DNA from: Oegoconia quadripuncta
Lineage: Eukaryota > Arthropoda > Insecta > Lepidoptera > Autostichidae
Length of the DNA: 64,000 bases
NCBI GenBank assembly: GCA_949316235.1
Contig: OX438754.1
Location: 124,001 to 188,000 of the forward strand
Direction of reading: 5' to 3'
Shown: positions 52,777-64,000 of the stretch, one piece after another
Layout: each line of letters opens with the position of its first letter
Position numbering within the stretch: position 1 is the stretch's first letter
Position numbers and translations under genes: made by a program
The notes under the pieces: generated by a model
What the model was told of the DNA's origin: nothing
The model's database searches: none
Seen by the model: only the letters and a program-made list of their open reading frames with translations

Positions 52777-55700
52777 CTACGAGGTGTCCTCGGTGAACTC
52801 ATCGCACCGATCCTCCAACTCGTACTGGAACAGAGAGGACGAACTTTATCTCATAGACGCCTTGTTTGACATACCGAATTGATTCAGTCGACTAGCTGAG
52901 GTATCTACGGGTCCTTGGCAGTGGCACTCAGCCGAGGCAGCCAGTGACTGATTCAAAATTGTTGAAAGAAACAAATCGTTTATTGGCACAACATTGTTTA
53001 CGCAATATACTTGCTTAACATTAGGTATTTTACATTAGAAAATATACATCATCATATCATATTTGGTTGGTGGTAGGGCATTTCAAATGTCCTCCTGGGG
53101 CTAGCTACCACCATTTTATCTAAATCTGCCGCCAAACAGCAATGTTAATATCATTGTTGTGTTCCGGTTGTCAGAGATAAGATCACCAGTCCCCCAAATG
53201 TGTTGGGGTTTTCGGGTCAGTACGCTTCCACCTTCGCATAAAAAAAAAAAAAGAGTGGTAATCAAGGTTACGAACAATCGTGATGACGAAATGATCTGTT
53301 TTATATTGACAGAGGAAGCCTACGTTTGGTTAGTGAGTGTGAGATAATATAGGGTGGTTACCTCGTCGAGTTGCAGACACTTGCCCCACTCGGCGAGTGT
53401 GATGCGATGGTCGTCGTCCTCGTCGCAGTGGTCCAGGAACGGCGCGATGCAGTGCTCCAGAGACATCAGCGGGGCGCGGATCGGGAACAACTCGTGTCGG
53501 GACACGAACCTATGACACGACGTGACTTATTATATGTGCATAACCGTCTCCGTGGCGGACAAACCAGAAGGGTAATTCTCGTAATATCTCTTAATACAAT
53601 TACAGTCAAAATTCAGTTCGGATCTAGTCTCGGTCTCCAAATGTCAAATACGTCATTCTCGTACTACAATATAAAGGTTTGTAATGTGATTATATCGAAA
53701 TGTGATCGAAAGTTGAACAAAGCTTTTAACATCAAGTTCGAGATTAAAAAAAAATACAGTTCGTTAAATATGCGCTTGCTTCCATTTATTCTCTTTCACA
53801 TTTGTCAAAGAACTACTTATATCACTTCAGCTGGGCAATACTGAACAATTAATAGTGAGAGCTTTGTTCAACTTTCGCTCACATTTCGATATAATTACAT
53901 TACGAATCTTTATATTTAATGTCGTATTTGACATTTAGGAGATCGAGACTGGATCCGAACTGAATTTTGACTGTAATTGTGATACGAGATATTACGAGAA
54001 TTGCCCTTCTGACTGCATATCAATAAGGAACTAAAAGGACTAGGTACTAGTTCACTTGAATGCTTGGAAACAGCCGTCAATTTGTATTGTGCGGCGGCCA
54101 TTTTGAATGTTTTACCATAAAACATTCTGGGGATTAAGGCAAATCTAACGACGACACCTTGCAGTTAAAATCTGTACAGCTGTTCCAAGGAGTAGCTTAG
54201 AAATCTATACAGGGTGAATTAAAATAGATAATTGTAAACGCGAAAGTTTGGATGTTTCTTTGTTTGTTCATTGCGATAAAGTGAGTAGTTCCCGATGAAT
54301 AAACAAATGAAATATATCATCCGCGATAAAGCTATTCCTCGCAGGTGAAGTCGCGGGCGGAAAGCTAGTGGATAATATAAGTCTAAAAAGTTAGTACAGA
54401 CAAGTATTCAAAAAATTATATTTTAGAGTAATTTTAAAATTTCCGAACATACTATCTAATTTAATGTTTCGAAAATGCTATTTGCTCGTTACAGATTAAT
54501 TTTCGAATATTTTGAAATTTAAAGTCGTGAGGCATAAACGCCGCCGACAGTACAAGAATAGCTATTAAGATGAAAGCACGGATGTATAGATGTAGATTCA
54601 AAAGCCATATGGAACGGGCGGGGCGGAGCGACGCTTCATATCTAGATGGTTACGTATTCATTATTACACTAGTATTTATCCCCGGCTACGCCCGCGTAGA
54701 ATACTTTTATATAAGTAATCCGTTTATTTCGTGAAAACTTCCACTTTTTCGGGGTCTTATGTACCAAATTTAATTCGAATTCATTTCGTCGTGATTGAGC
54801 TACAAACCGACATCCAAACTTTAGCATTTATAATATTAGTTTATTAATTAATTTATTATTAATTAGTTTATATATTTAGTGAGTCGATGGCAAAAAGTTG
54901 GATGGATGGATAGGATGGAAGGGCCAGCCTTCCGGCCGCGGCTCCAACTTCCTATATTTTCATCCATGCCATTTGGCTCCTTTTCTCAAAGATCGGCAAA
55001 GCGTGAACAATCCACTATTGGAGTTGCAAATATTCATGGAAGGCAGTGACCACCGTCAGAACGTTTGCTTATACAGTGTCCGGCTACTGACCTCGGAGAC
55101 TTTGATATGTATGGAACTATTAAAAAAACTTATAAAAAGGTGGGGGCAATTCCCATGACAACGGCGGGCGAAACGATCGACATAACTGAAAAACTGTACT
55201 TTTAGTAGGATGGCTGACGAGATACGAATAGATAGATAAAAAAATTGTTAGCCATTGGAAAGTCGCCCATAGTTTCTATGGTGGCAGCAACTACTCTACA
55301 GGGGGGGACTGAAAATCAGCAACACTGCTGAGTCCCTACCCATTCATCACAATACTCAAACTCAAATCATTTATTGCATTCCTTAAGTTTTGTTGTGATG
55401 ACATTATAGTAATAAGGACCTTGTGAAGGCACAGCAACATGAGAGAGTAGCTGTGGTTCACGATTCTATGTATGCTTGTGTTTTAATTCTTTTGTGTGAT
55501 GAATAAATACCTTTCATTTATTTATTCATTATTTATAGATAACAGTGAATAGGTACCGATCGTTGTCGTGCGCGTCGAGGTCGCACCACTTCCATATGGC
55601 GGCGTTGGTCCAGCGGCGCGTGAGGTTGGACTCGGCCTCGCGCTCCATCTTCAGGTAGTGCGGCGTGAGCTCGTGTCGCTCCGCCATGTCGCGCATTATG

Positions 55701-58700
55701 TTGAACAGCCAGTCGCGCATGCGCCGCGGGAAGTCCGCCATCTCGCTCTCCGTGCACTCCTGCAACTCGGACATTTACACATCACGTCCTCCCAATAATC
55801 ATTATTTCATACTTTGTTCGGAGAGTACGACAAATTCAACAACTTGGGTTTAATCTTTAGAACGATAAGGGACGGCAACCCAAGGTGTTGGGAGGGCGAG
55901 TTCATTTTTTTTTTATGCACAACGGGTTTGTACTTGACCTCAATCACACCTGATGATAAGTGAAGATGAGGTCGAAGGTGGAAGCGTATTGACCCGGAAA
56001 CCCCAACACATTTGGGGGACTGGCTATTAACATTGCTGCTCGGCGGCAGATTTAGATAAGATGGTGGTAGCTAGCCAGGCGGACATTTAAAATGCCCTAC
56101 CACCAACCAAACCGAGTACTTAAACATGTACCCCGCTGGGGATCGAACCCGCGACCTCCGAATCGTAAACCTAATGTTGTTTACATTGAGCCACGGCGGC
56201 GGTTCATCCTGGCTCAAGCACGGTACGAGGGGCCAACTTTTTTATAAAATTAAAAACCTGTCACAAAAGACACGAAAGGGTTTCCACTCATTACATGAGT
56301 AACGATGTTTCGCGAATTTTTCTTAAATCTAGCAATTTTGAATACCTATTTGATTTTATTGTTTAGATGTTAGCAGGCAGTTAATCAATTAATTATGACC
56401 ACCCTCGCCCTGTCGGACCGGCACTGGACCCCATCTTGTCCAGCATGGAGGAGGCAGTGGACAGTGAAACACGTAAGGGTGTTACAGTGGTGGTAACTGA
56501 CCGGCATCTCCCTGCAGACGCCGTAGTACTCGATCTGCACGTGGTGGTACTGCGCCCCGCGGCACAGCTCGGCCCCGTCGAGGCACAGACAGCGCTGGCG
56601 GTACACCTCGCAGTCCGACGACCATGTCTCATTGTGGTTCGTGCACACCTGACACACGCACAACAAAAACTTCACTTCCATTTCTTGAGAACTCCGATAT
56701 GTCGAATGAAAAGTAACTTTCGATGCGTAAACAGAGAATGCTACTGCAGATTAAAAATGTAAACAACGATATAAGTATTTAAAAAATAAAACATCCGACA
56801 GCATTCCATGTATTTTTTTATTATAAATTTAAGGTCCGTTCGATTCTAAAGGGATCGAAATTACAATCAAATCTACTATTTAAATACTCAACAGTATCTC
56901 AAGTGTAAAGTTTTTGTTTTATACGCAACGGATTAGCACTTGATCTCAATCACACCTGATGTTAAGTGAAGATGAGGCCGAAGATGTAAGCGTTCTGACC
57001 CGGAAACCCCATCTTAATTGGGGAACTGGCTATCTTATCTCTGACAACCGGAACACAACATTGCAGTTTGGCGCCAGACTTAGGGCCGCATTGATACATC
57101 GATCTTGAAACTGAAATTGCATCTCAGTCTCAAAACAATTTTTTTTTAATATGCCATAGTTTCTCAAGCGTCAACTTAATCTTGGGACGGTTTACTAATA
57201 CGTGGGAGCTAGCCAGGCGAACATTTAAAATGCCCTACCACCAACCAAACCTAGTACGAAACATGTACGCCGCAGGGGATCGAACCCGCGACCTCCGATT
57301 AGTAACCCCCATGTTGCTTACATTGAGCCACGGAGGCGTTCACAAGCTTGAGCTCATCTCAATCTTGAGATCGTTTTAATACGAACCTAGGGCTCGAATA
57401 ATTAAACGTTTCCCAACTTTAAAAGTACGTTGAACATCATTCTAGCTTTACTCATTCTATGGCTTCGACGAAACTGAAGTGACCATAAGGCAACAGATGG
57501 TGTGGCGATATGGCGATGTGGCGATGTGGCGATGTGGTATCACCTTCCGGCGGTGGTCCGTCTCGTAGGGGCAGTCCTTGATGCAGTTGCAGACGGCGTC
57601 GCCGTGCTCGTCGATCTCGCACACGCGCCCGGCGCTGCAGTGCACCTTCAGGCACGGGTCTGGGGGTATATCGATGAATACGAACATTTTGTTGAGTTTC
57701 ATGTAAGTTTTATATAAATACTAATAAGTACGTTTATCCCTTTTTTGTTTGGATTTATTTGTATTGGTAAGTAAGTCTATAAAATTGTTATTTTTAAATT
57801 TAATCTACTTTCTTACATTTGTCAAAAAATTGAAAACTAACTGGGTATCTACATAGACTTATGTTGCTACGTATGATACGGGTCGTCGAAACAATCAAAA
57901 TGGTACCAACTCATTCATGAAGAGAGTTGTGTGGTGAAAAACAGCACAATTTATCACAAATAATTCATAAAAAGAAAGACATTTATTTGATCGCACGACC
58001 GTATCTATAGCATATAAATGAATGGGTACTTGCACTCGGGCTAACTGCCGGCGGTGGTGGCCCTACCACTTACCGTCGAGGAACACCTCGTTGTCGGCGG
58101 GCCCTTCGGACGAGTGCTCGTTCATCATCTCGTTGACGCGGGCCTTTTCAGATTCCTGTTAATCAACCACACATCATGAGCTCATTTACTTCCCTGTGGT
58201 TGTATCATGTTATCTACAATGACAGGTCACTCACCCGCACAGCGAAAGCGTGCAACAAAGTATTTTAGTGCATTTGTCGATTGTGTCACAAGTATTCTAA
58301 CTTCGTTGAAGAACAAAATGTGGAAAACGTGTTTAATTTTTACTTTCATAGCCTTTCTGTCTGTGCGTATGGCACATTTTGTTTATTTGTGAAAGCTAAT
58401 GTTTGGGAGATGGGTCTTTACCCTTGCTTGGTGTAAACTGATAGTGCCGGTTTATTTCATAGTCTCTCGGGGGGCTTTCTTTTTCAATATTATAGTTATT
58501 AGGTATACAAATGTTTTCTCTTAATTTGGACATACTGACAGACAAATAGCATTATCCCTATTACCATTTTCCAAGATATATAAAATGACATTGAAATAAA
58601 TTTTCGAGTTTTGTATCTACTTCGACGTACGGAAGTTCCTTAGTTTAATCCGTCATGATATATCTTGAAAAACTCACTCGGCATGGTGGTAGGCAGATAT

Positions 58701-60088
58701 ACCTATCTATTGGAAAATGATCCTGTGGGTTTCTTGCGCCGCTTCTTTTCTCATAGATCATTACATTTTCCAAGCGGTAGCGTAGCTTGGACATACTGAC
58801 TGATAGATGATTTAAATTGACATTCAACAAATAACTTGCTATGAAAATAAATGCTTCAAGTTAGTAGCTAGTGCTAACGATATCTACAAAACAAGTAGGA
58901 ATGCGGGTGACCTGGAAGCGCCTCTCGTCGAGCCGCTCGGCCATGCCCAGCTCCAGGTGCTCCGCCTCGGCGTCCTCGCGGCTGGCCGGCTCCTCACGCG
59001 GCTCCGCGCGCCCGCCCGCGGCCGACGGCGACTCCGTGGTCGTGGTGCGGATGCGGCGGTGTCGCCGCCGGTGCTTCTGTTGAAGGCACCGTTGTTATAG
59101 ATAGATAGAGCACATATTTGTTTCTCCAGTCACACACACATTTAACTTTGAGGTACAATAACAAATTCTAGATCGATACAATTATGGCAACGTATTACAG
59201 GATTATTGTTAATGTATGTGTGTGCTGTAGCAGCACAAAAGGGTCATAGCTCTGTGTGTCGGATTGCTCACAAAGCAAAACACTAATTTTCAGCTATACC
59301 CAAGGAGAACATTGGTGAACGTGCAAGAACAAGTGAAACATTGTTGGACAATAATTGTGCCCCTATGTGTATTGTTTATGAGTAGCAGTATGATGAGTGA
59401 CAGTGACTTCGACATGACTTCGAAAATTTACTTTTTAATACTGAATATGGTTGGTACGGTTATAGGTATATCTTCAAGACGAGAAGGGGGGTGTTATAGT
59501 TTGAAGCCATGTCTATTTGTTTCTGTGTGGTATTACCTATGGAAAACAGTTAAACCTATTTTGCAAAGTGGTTTAATAAGTTGCAAGAGATTTGTCGGCC
59601 GTTTAATGTGGTGTATATGAGTTATGAGAGTGAATGAAACAAAGAAGGTGTGTCAGGATCGTAGCAAGTGGAAGTCTGTGGTCTCTGCCTACCGCTACGG
59701 AAAACAGGCCTGACATTATGTATGTATGTGGTGACTCTGTCTTCAAAACCAACAGTTGCGGGTTCAATCACACACACATTTATATTTATGGGAAGTTTCA
59801 TTTACTTTCTTGGAGGTTTTCAAAATTTAAATTTTACAGTATATAATATTTCAACCCAAAGCAGATGCATATGTACGTGCGTACATGAGTATTACTTTAC
59901 AATTGCATAAACTGCCAATGTAATTTACTGTATTATGCGCTGCACAAATAAAAAAAACAGTGAAGCATTAAAAAGGGGTGACCAACCGCATCAAATAACG
60001 GGTTTTACAATTGTCGTTTAATTACCTGTGCGTCCGCGGTGCATATTACAGCGACCAGTAAGGCCAGGAGCACTAAGCGACCCCTCAT
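52777..60088 (-). CDS. SPARC: SPARC / osteonectin, secreted matrix glycoprotein
   Basis: Calcium- and collagen-binding matricellular protein of basement membranes. The coding exons in order are 60026-60088, 58912-59076, 58074-58155, 57544-57659, 56502-56648, 55557-55759, 53362-53509 and 52777-52824: 972 nt, 323 aa, all phases consistent. Signal peptide MRGRLVLLALLVAVICTADA (1-20). Then a basic KHRRRHRRIR run and an acidic/Glu-rich N-terminal segment (22-104). The follistatin-like Cys-rich region follows (PCLKVHCSAGRVCE... to VCREM, about 104-190). The EC domain comes last, with helices (MADFPRRMRDWLFNIMRDMA) and EF-hand-like loops CDLDAHDNDR and DHCDEDDDHRITLAEWGKC. The end is YELEDRCDEFTEDTS. 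An AG just 9 nt upstream of the ATG (exon edge 60097) implies a 5' UTR intron. Confidence 0.96.
53055..53245 (+). repeat. SINE family 2, 3' part with A tail
   Basis: TTGGTTGGTGGTAGGGCATT, then GGTTGTCAGAGATAAGATCA, GTGTTGGGGTTTTCGGGTCA and an A-run. In SPARC intron 7. Confidence 0.75.
53566..54010. mobile_element. Foldback element with about 150-bp inverted repeats
   Basis: Starts AGAAGGGTAATTCTCGTAAT and ends in the near-complement ATTACGAGAATTGCCCTTCT. The pairing runs through GTCAAAATTCAGTTCGGATC, TGTCAAATACG and CGAAAGTTGAACAAAGCT. In SPARC intron 6; non-coding. Confidence 0.8.
54238..54373 (+). repeat. GCCCGCGG-family dispersed repeat, shortened
   Basis: AAAGTTTGGATGTTTCTTTG, GATAAAGTGAGTAGTTCCCG, and end GTCGCGGGCGGAAAGCTAGT. 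Confidence 0.6.
54660..54842 (-). repeat. GCCCGCGG-family dispersed repeat
   Basis: ACTAGTATTTATCCCCGGCT, ACCAAATTTAATTCGAATTC, GTGATTGAGCTACAAACCGA, and end TTTATAATATTAGTTT. Confidence 0.55.
55908..56208 (-). repeat. Full-length SINE family 2
   Basis: Minus-strand head with B box GGGTTCGATCCCCAGCGGGG, body CTAGCTACCACCATCTTATC, and 3' end GGTGTGATTGAGGTCAAG. In SPARC intron 5. Confidence 0.82.
56925..57345 (-). repeat. SINE family 2 split by a MITE
   Basis: SINE sequence at 56925-57078 and 57206-57345 reads as one copy interrupted by about 126 bp. The insert (57080-57205) has the GGGCCGCATTGATAC...TACTAATACGTGGG ends and CTCAAG motifs of the MITE at 26850. A further fragment of that MITE is at 57350-57395. 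Confidence 0.7.
57505..57541. repeat. 9-bp minisatellite beside SPARC exon 4 donor
   Basis: About four GGCGATGTG units, two to three bases from the donor at 57544. Confidence 0.75.
59728..59800 (+). repeat. SINE family 1 fragment
   Basis: GTGACTCTGTCTTCAAAACC, then AACAGTTGCGGGTTCAATC, a damaged B box. In SPARC intron 1. Confidence 0.45.
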
Positions 60089-60797
60089 TTTGAACACCTG
60101 CAAAGAAAAACTATTGTTAGATGAAACGGTCATGTATGTGACGCGACAATTAAAGGTACAGGAAGGTTTCTAGTCAGCAGTAGTTAGAATTTAGTAGACC
60201 AAGACATGCTTTTTATTATTATTTTTACTGTAAATTTTTTACTACAGGCTAAACGCCTCGGCCGATTTGAAGTTCTGTGGGAAGACGGAAAATTTGATGG
60301 ACAGATTGACCCAGGCTCATATTAAAATGTTCTGTAAAGGGAATTTGAATGGATAGGTTCCCTTTGTGGATCGATCATCCGTCTGTGTCCAACAGAAGTC
60401 GCACCAACAACATCACTAGATGGACATTATTGTACACAAAACCAAGTTCACAGAAAAAAGTCATCAGTTTATTTACATTAAAATATTTTAAGTGCCACGG
60501 AGATAAAACTTTAAACTGGTAACACAATTTTTTTGAGCAAACAAGTATGTACCTAGATTATAACACAAATAAAGTATACTTAGCGGTGTTTAGTATAGTA
60601 TTACTATCAGTCTTTGCATTCGCTTTATTATTGAACATTAGATGCCTGCAGCAATGGAGAACAGCTAACTTTTAATTCTCGGAAAAATGTGAGCTGGTAG
60701 AAACTTGGCTTTTAACGTTTCGAATTAAACTGCGAAATAAAGCTTAAACTTTTAATGTTGCGGTCAAAATGTGAGCTGGAGGAAAATATCCATTTTT

Positions 60798-61092
60798 AAC
60801 CACCTCCGTGGCTCAATGTAAACCACGTAGGGTTTACGAATCGGAGGTCGCGGGTTCGATCCTCAGCGGGGTACATGTTTAGTACTCGGGTTGGTTGGCG
60901 GTAGGGCATTTTAAATGTCCACCTGGCTAGCTACCACCATCTTATCTAAGCTTGCCTCCAAAACGCAAGTTCCAGTTCCGGTTGTCAGAGATAAAATAGC
61001 AAATCCCGCAAATAAGATGGAAGTCAGTACACTTCCACCTTCGGACTCATTTTGAGGTGAAGTGCTAGCCCGTTGTGCATAAAAAAGTCTCC
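60798..61092 (+). repeat. Full-length SINE family 2
   Basis: ACCTCCGTGGCTCAATGTAA head, B box CGGGTTCGATCCTC, GGTTGGCGGTAGGGCATTTT, GGTTGTCAGAGATAAAATAG, and tail CATAAAAAAG. More diverged than other copies. Confidence 0.78.
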
Positions 61093-61398
61093 TGCTGCGT
61101 CAGTGGTGCATTGTGTAAGCAGATCAGCCCGGAGAGCGGTCAAACGTAGGTATCTAGTTGAGAAATGTATCGGCAACACAGCCGCTAAATAGGTCACTGT
61201 GTCGTCCTACACTTTACGCACTTAAATATTCCGTACGTGTACCTACTTGTACTAAATGTCAAACTAATATGCAATAAAAGTAGCGTAGCGTGCTGGAATT
61301 GTGAAAATATTATTCAGTATCACAAAATATGAATATCTCATATCAATACATAAAGTAATTCTGTCTGTTTGTTATACTTGGCAGTTGAAACGCAGAGG

Positions 61399-61436
61399 GA
61401 GCTTAGGGCTAGGCTTAGGGCTAGGCTTAGGGCTAG
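61399..61436. repeat. 12-bp tandem repeat with TTAGGG
   Basis: Three units of GCTTAGGGCTAG. They contain the insect telomere motif TTAGG, but the unit is 12 bp, so no telomeric origin is implied. Confidence 0.7.
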
Positions 61437-61467
61437 CATGATCCGCAGTGTTTACATCGACAAGATG

Positions 61468-61697
61468 ACGACCTGTTTGGTGTAGTGGTTAGAAACTCTG
61501 CTATACCAAAAGGTCGCGGGTTCGAATCCCGCTAGGGGCATATGTCTGTATGATGAATACGGACATGTGTTCCCGAGTTATGGATGTTTTTATTTGTGTT
61601 TATTATCAACCATCTGGTATCCATAATATAAGCCTAGTTGCTTAGTGTGGAACTAGATGGCGCTGTGTGTATGTGCAAAGATATTTATTTCTTTATA
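61468..61697 (+). repeat. Full-length SINE family 3
   Basis: GACGACCTGTTTGGTGTAGT head, B box GGGTTCGAATCCCGCTAGGG, TATGTCTGTATGATGAATAC, and GGAACTAGATGGCGCTGTGT. Best preserved family 3 copy. Confidence 0.82.
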
Positions 61698-61984
61698 GAT
61701 TCAAGCTTCCTATCGAGACACAGAGCTTCAATTTCATGTCTTTGTAGAGACTACGGGGCATGCTAGAATAGAAAAAATTTATTTGCTCTTAAATAGGGTA
61801 CATTAAATAGGCGTTATTACAAATAAAAGTCGCCTAATTCAGTCATTATAATGGCATGAAAATATTGAACAATATTAAACACTAATAAAATCAGCATGCA
61901 TCCAATAATTAATTGTTCTTGTGCTCCAAGAATTCTTTAGTGGAACAGAACTTGCAGAAGCCACATTAGTAAGCCGCGTTGTTT

Positions 61985-62232
61985 TGGGAACTTCGTTTTT
62001 ATTATTTTTTTCGTGTCCAGGCAAGTTTCAAATTTTATTGGACCAAAACTTAGCCACTCTGACAGCACTGTCTGTGGCGTTAAGGAGGTCGTCAAAGGTG
62101 CAGCTTCAGGACACGCGGGGCAAGACAATACGTGATCCATTGTCTGTGGGGAGACTCCGCACTCGCATCGCTCACTCCCGCCATCGGAGAAGCCCCACCT
62201 GCACAGATTATCTTTGCTGCGGCCAACCTATT
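61985..62232 (-). repeat. LINE ORF2 C-terminal fragment
   Basis: Minus strand reads MDHVLSCPACPEAAPLTTSL and [18 protein letters not shown]. It is the inverse of the copy at 50885. Confidence 0.65.
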
Positions 62233-63821
62233 CGTTGATTATTATTTTTTAAGGGTACCGAGTATTTATTTTTTTACTAGCCCGGATGTGGACAAAGGCT
62301 ACTTTCATCCACAAAATCCACATCCATAATGTAAGTCCTGTGCGGGCGAACCCGTGGGTGGAAAGTCTATCGGCGAACATCGGTGATCCCTTGACCTGTT
62401 TGTGGGTGGGCCATCTTGACCATCCTTTCTACAAAACCAACCTATATTTAAACGCGTATACGCAGATGCAGTGACCGCCTCTTAACTCGTAAACTGCCGC
62501 AAAACAACAGAGATCATTGGTGCACTGCGCGCGCGCTGAGATTGTACCTACTGTGAGCAGCATGAATTTAGTTCGCTTTAAACCTTTCCGCCTATGTACC
62601 TACGTACCTATGCTTGACTTGCGGTCAGAGTGAACACTACGTACATAATGGTGTCTCGTAATAAGAACCACGTTATTTAGTTCACCTAAATCAATTCATC
62701 GGCACTTTGCGCGCTGTCGAACCGAACATCGTAGGTTTGATGCTCGGTGGAAATTGACGGAACATTGGGATTTAGGGGGTTAATATGGAACTCATTTGTC
62801 AGAGGATTTTGGAAGGTCCTATTGATTGCTCATTAGGCTATTTTTTAACCGACTTCGAAAAAGGAGGTCGAGTCCACGATAAAGTAAGATTACGTAGACG
62901 AAGCCGCCGGCGGAAAGCGTGTATATATTTAGAATTTGCAAGATATTTCCTTACCCCTAACTTAGTCAGCTCTTTCTTAATCACTGAACAAAAAAGTTTT
63001 CTCTATGTACCTATTACCGAAAACTAGGATATTTTCGCATGTGGTTTGGAGTTTAAAGCCTGTAGAACTAAACCAGCGGCGACCTCTGTCGTGTTCTGCT
63101 GCTTATCGGTATTCATCAACGGACACGAATTCGAGCCGAGCGCGGTCAGCAGTTTTTAGACTCGGCGTGTAATCGCGATGGGTGCGATGCCCCCGGGCTG
63201 CGCTCGATGCACCCGTGTTCCTATATTACATCCTACGAGCCTTATGTGTGTGTGCCATTGAGGCCCTACGTGAATACAGTATAGTCAGCGTCACAGGGCC
63301 TATCATAAATAAGTTCAATTAAAAATCCTTTTAAAAACAAGCTTTTAATACTTCATTATGACTATCACATATTTTTCTAGTACAAAGATTCCAGTGGCAA
63401 TCCTGGCTTCATTTTCAGATCCTCGTCATTATGTGTACTTAATGGAAATTGCTAAGGCGACATAACAAACTAGCCCAAATTCGACATTTAGCCATTTGCC
63501 GTAATAAATATGCCAAATTTCAGCTAAATCAGATACCAGCAAGTGCTAGAAAAATGGTTTGCAGATTTGGAAATGGACTACTTACATACGAACATTGCAA
63601 GCTAAATAAAAGCTTGTAAACACCTTTCCGTTTCGGCCCCGGGTCGATAATTTAAATTTCAACACGTTTTTATTAATTTCACTTGTAACTAACAAGACTT
63701 GGAAGTCAATTTGTAACCTACTGACAATACTATAAGTTGGTATACTGGAGCTGATCTGATGATGGAGCCACGAGGTGGATGGTAGAACTCTAGCGTGTTT
63801 TTTTTTAACTTTTTTTTTTTT

Positions 63822-64000
63822 TTATGCACGACGGGTTCGCACTTGACCTCAATCACACCTGATGTTAAGTGAAGATGAGGTCGAAGGTGGAAGCGTACTG
63901 ACCCAGAAACCCCAACACATTTGGGGGACTGGCTATCTTATCTCTGACAACCGGAACACAACAATGCTATTAACATTGCTGCTTGCATGGCGGCAGATTT
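63822..64000 (-). repeat. SINE family 2, running off the window
   Basis: Plus-strand GTTCGCACTTGACCTCAATC, then ACACATTTGGGGGACTGGCT, up to GGCGGCAGATTT at the window edge; the head lies outside. Confidence 0.78.

Larger units (their letters stand above)
60099..64000. other. Upstream of SPARC: repeats, possible 5' UTR exon and promoter
   Basis: No coding gene seen. Repeats at 60800, 61399, 61468, 61985 and 63820 are listed separately. A relatively GC-rich stretch at 63060-63230 could hold a SPARC 5' exon, but no splice donor can be singled out. 62300-63050 and 63300-63800 show nothing recognisable, apart from a GCCCGCGG-family scrap near 62850-62925. Confidence 0.4.

Noticed and set aside
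61399..61436. Interstitial telomere
   Set aside because: Only three 12-bp units, not runs of TTAGG.

Overview
The window looks like lepidopteran (moth or butterfly) nuclear DNA. It has short exons in long AT-rich introns with GT-AG borders. It carries many tRNA-headed SINEs, non-LTR retrotransposon scraps and foldback elements. Five conserved animal genes can be rebuilt exon by exon, with reading phase matching across all but one splice junction.

Layout. Positions 1-3.9 kb hold no recognised gene: foldback elements, a SINE, and a possible 3' UTR ending near 2.05 kb. An NDUFA4-like respiratory subunit gene (minus, 4037-7413, 3 coding exons, 81 aa) sits head to head with the Hippo-pathway gene MOB1/mats (plus, 8055-13755, 5 coding exons, 217 aa). 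The 641 bp between their start codons is a candidate bidirectional promoter. Convergent to MOB1 is splicing factor 1 (SF1, branch-point-binding protein; minus, 16135-42064, 16 coding exons, about 721 aa). Upstream on the same strand lie the histone H2A.Z/H2Av gene (46914-48361, 4 coding exons, 129 aa) and SPARC/osteonectin (52777-60088, 8 coding exons, 323 aa). From about 60.1 kb to the end no coding gene was seen, only repeats and possibly the SPARC 5' UTR exon and promoter.

Most unusual feature. The SF1 exon carrying the second CCHC zinc knuckle is followed by a tandem array (21968-23257) of ten essentially identical 131/138-bp units. Each full unit repeats the knuckle-coding sequence plus the 5' splice site, but not the acceptor. 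The first five knuckle units in transcription order stay in one open frame through the short linkers. Splicing from any of five successive donors would therefore keep frame and give SF1 with one to five second knuckles; the next, 131-bp linker brings in a stop. Smaller tandem duplications or minisatellites lie on or beside at least five other SF1 donors.

The five genes belong to unrelated housekeeping or matrix functions (respiration, Hippo signalling, splicing, chromatin, basement membrane). Nothing suggests an operon-like joint function. The remaining sequence is mostly interspersed repeats, listed where their borders could be seen.
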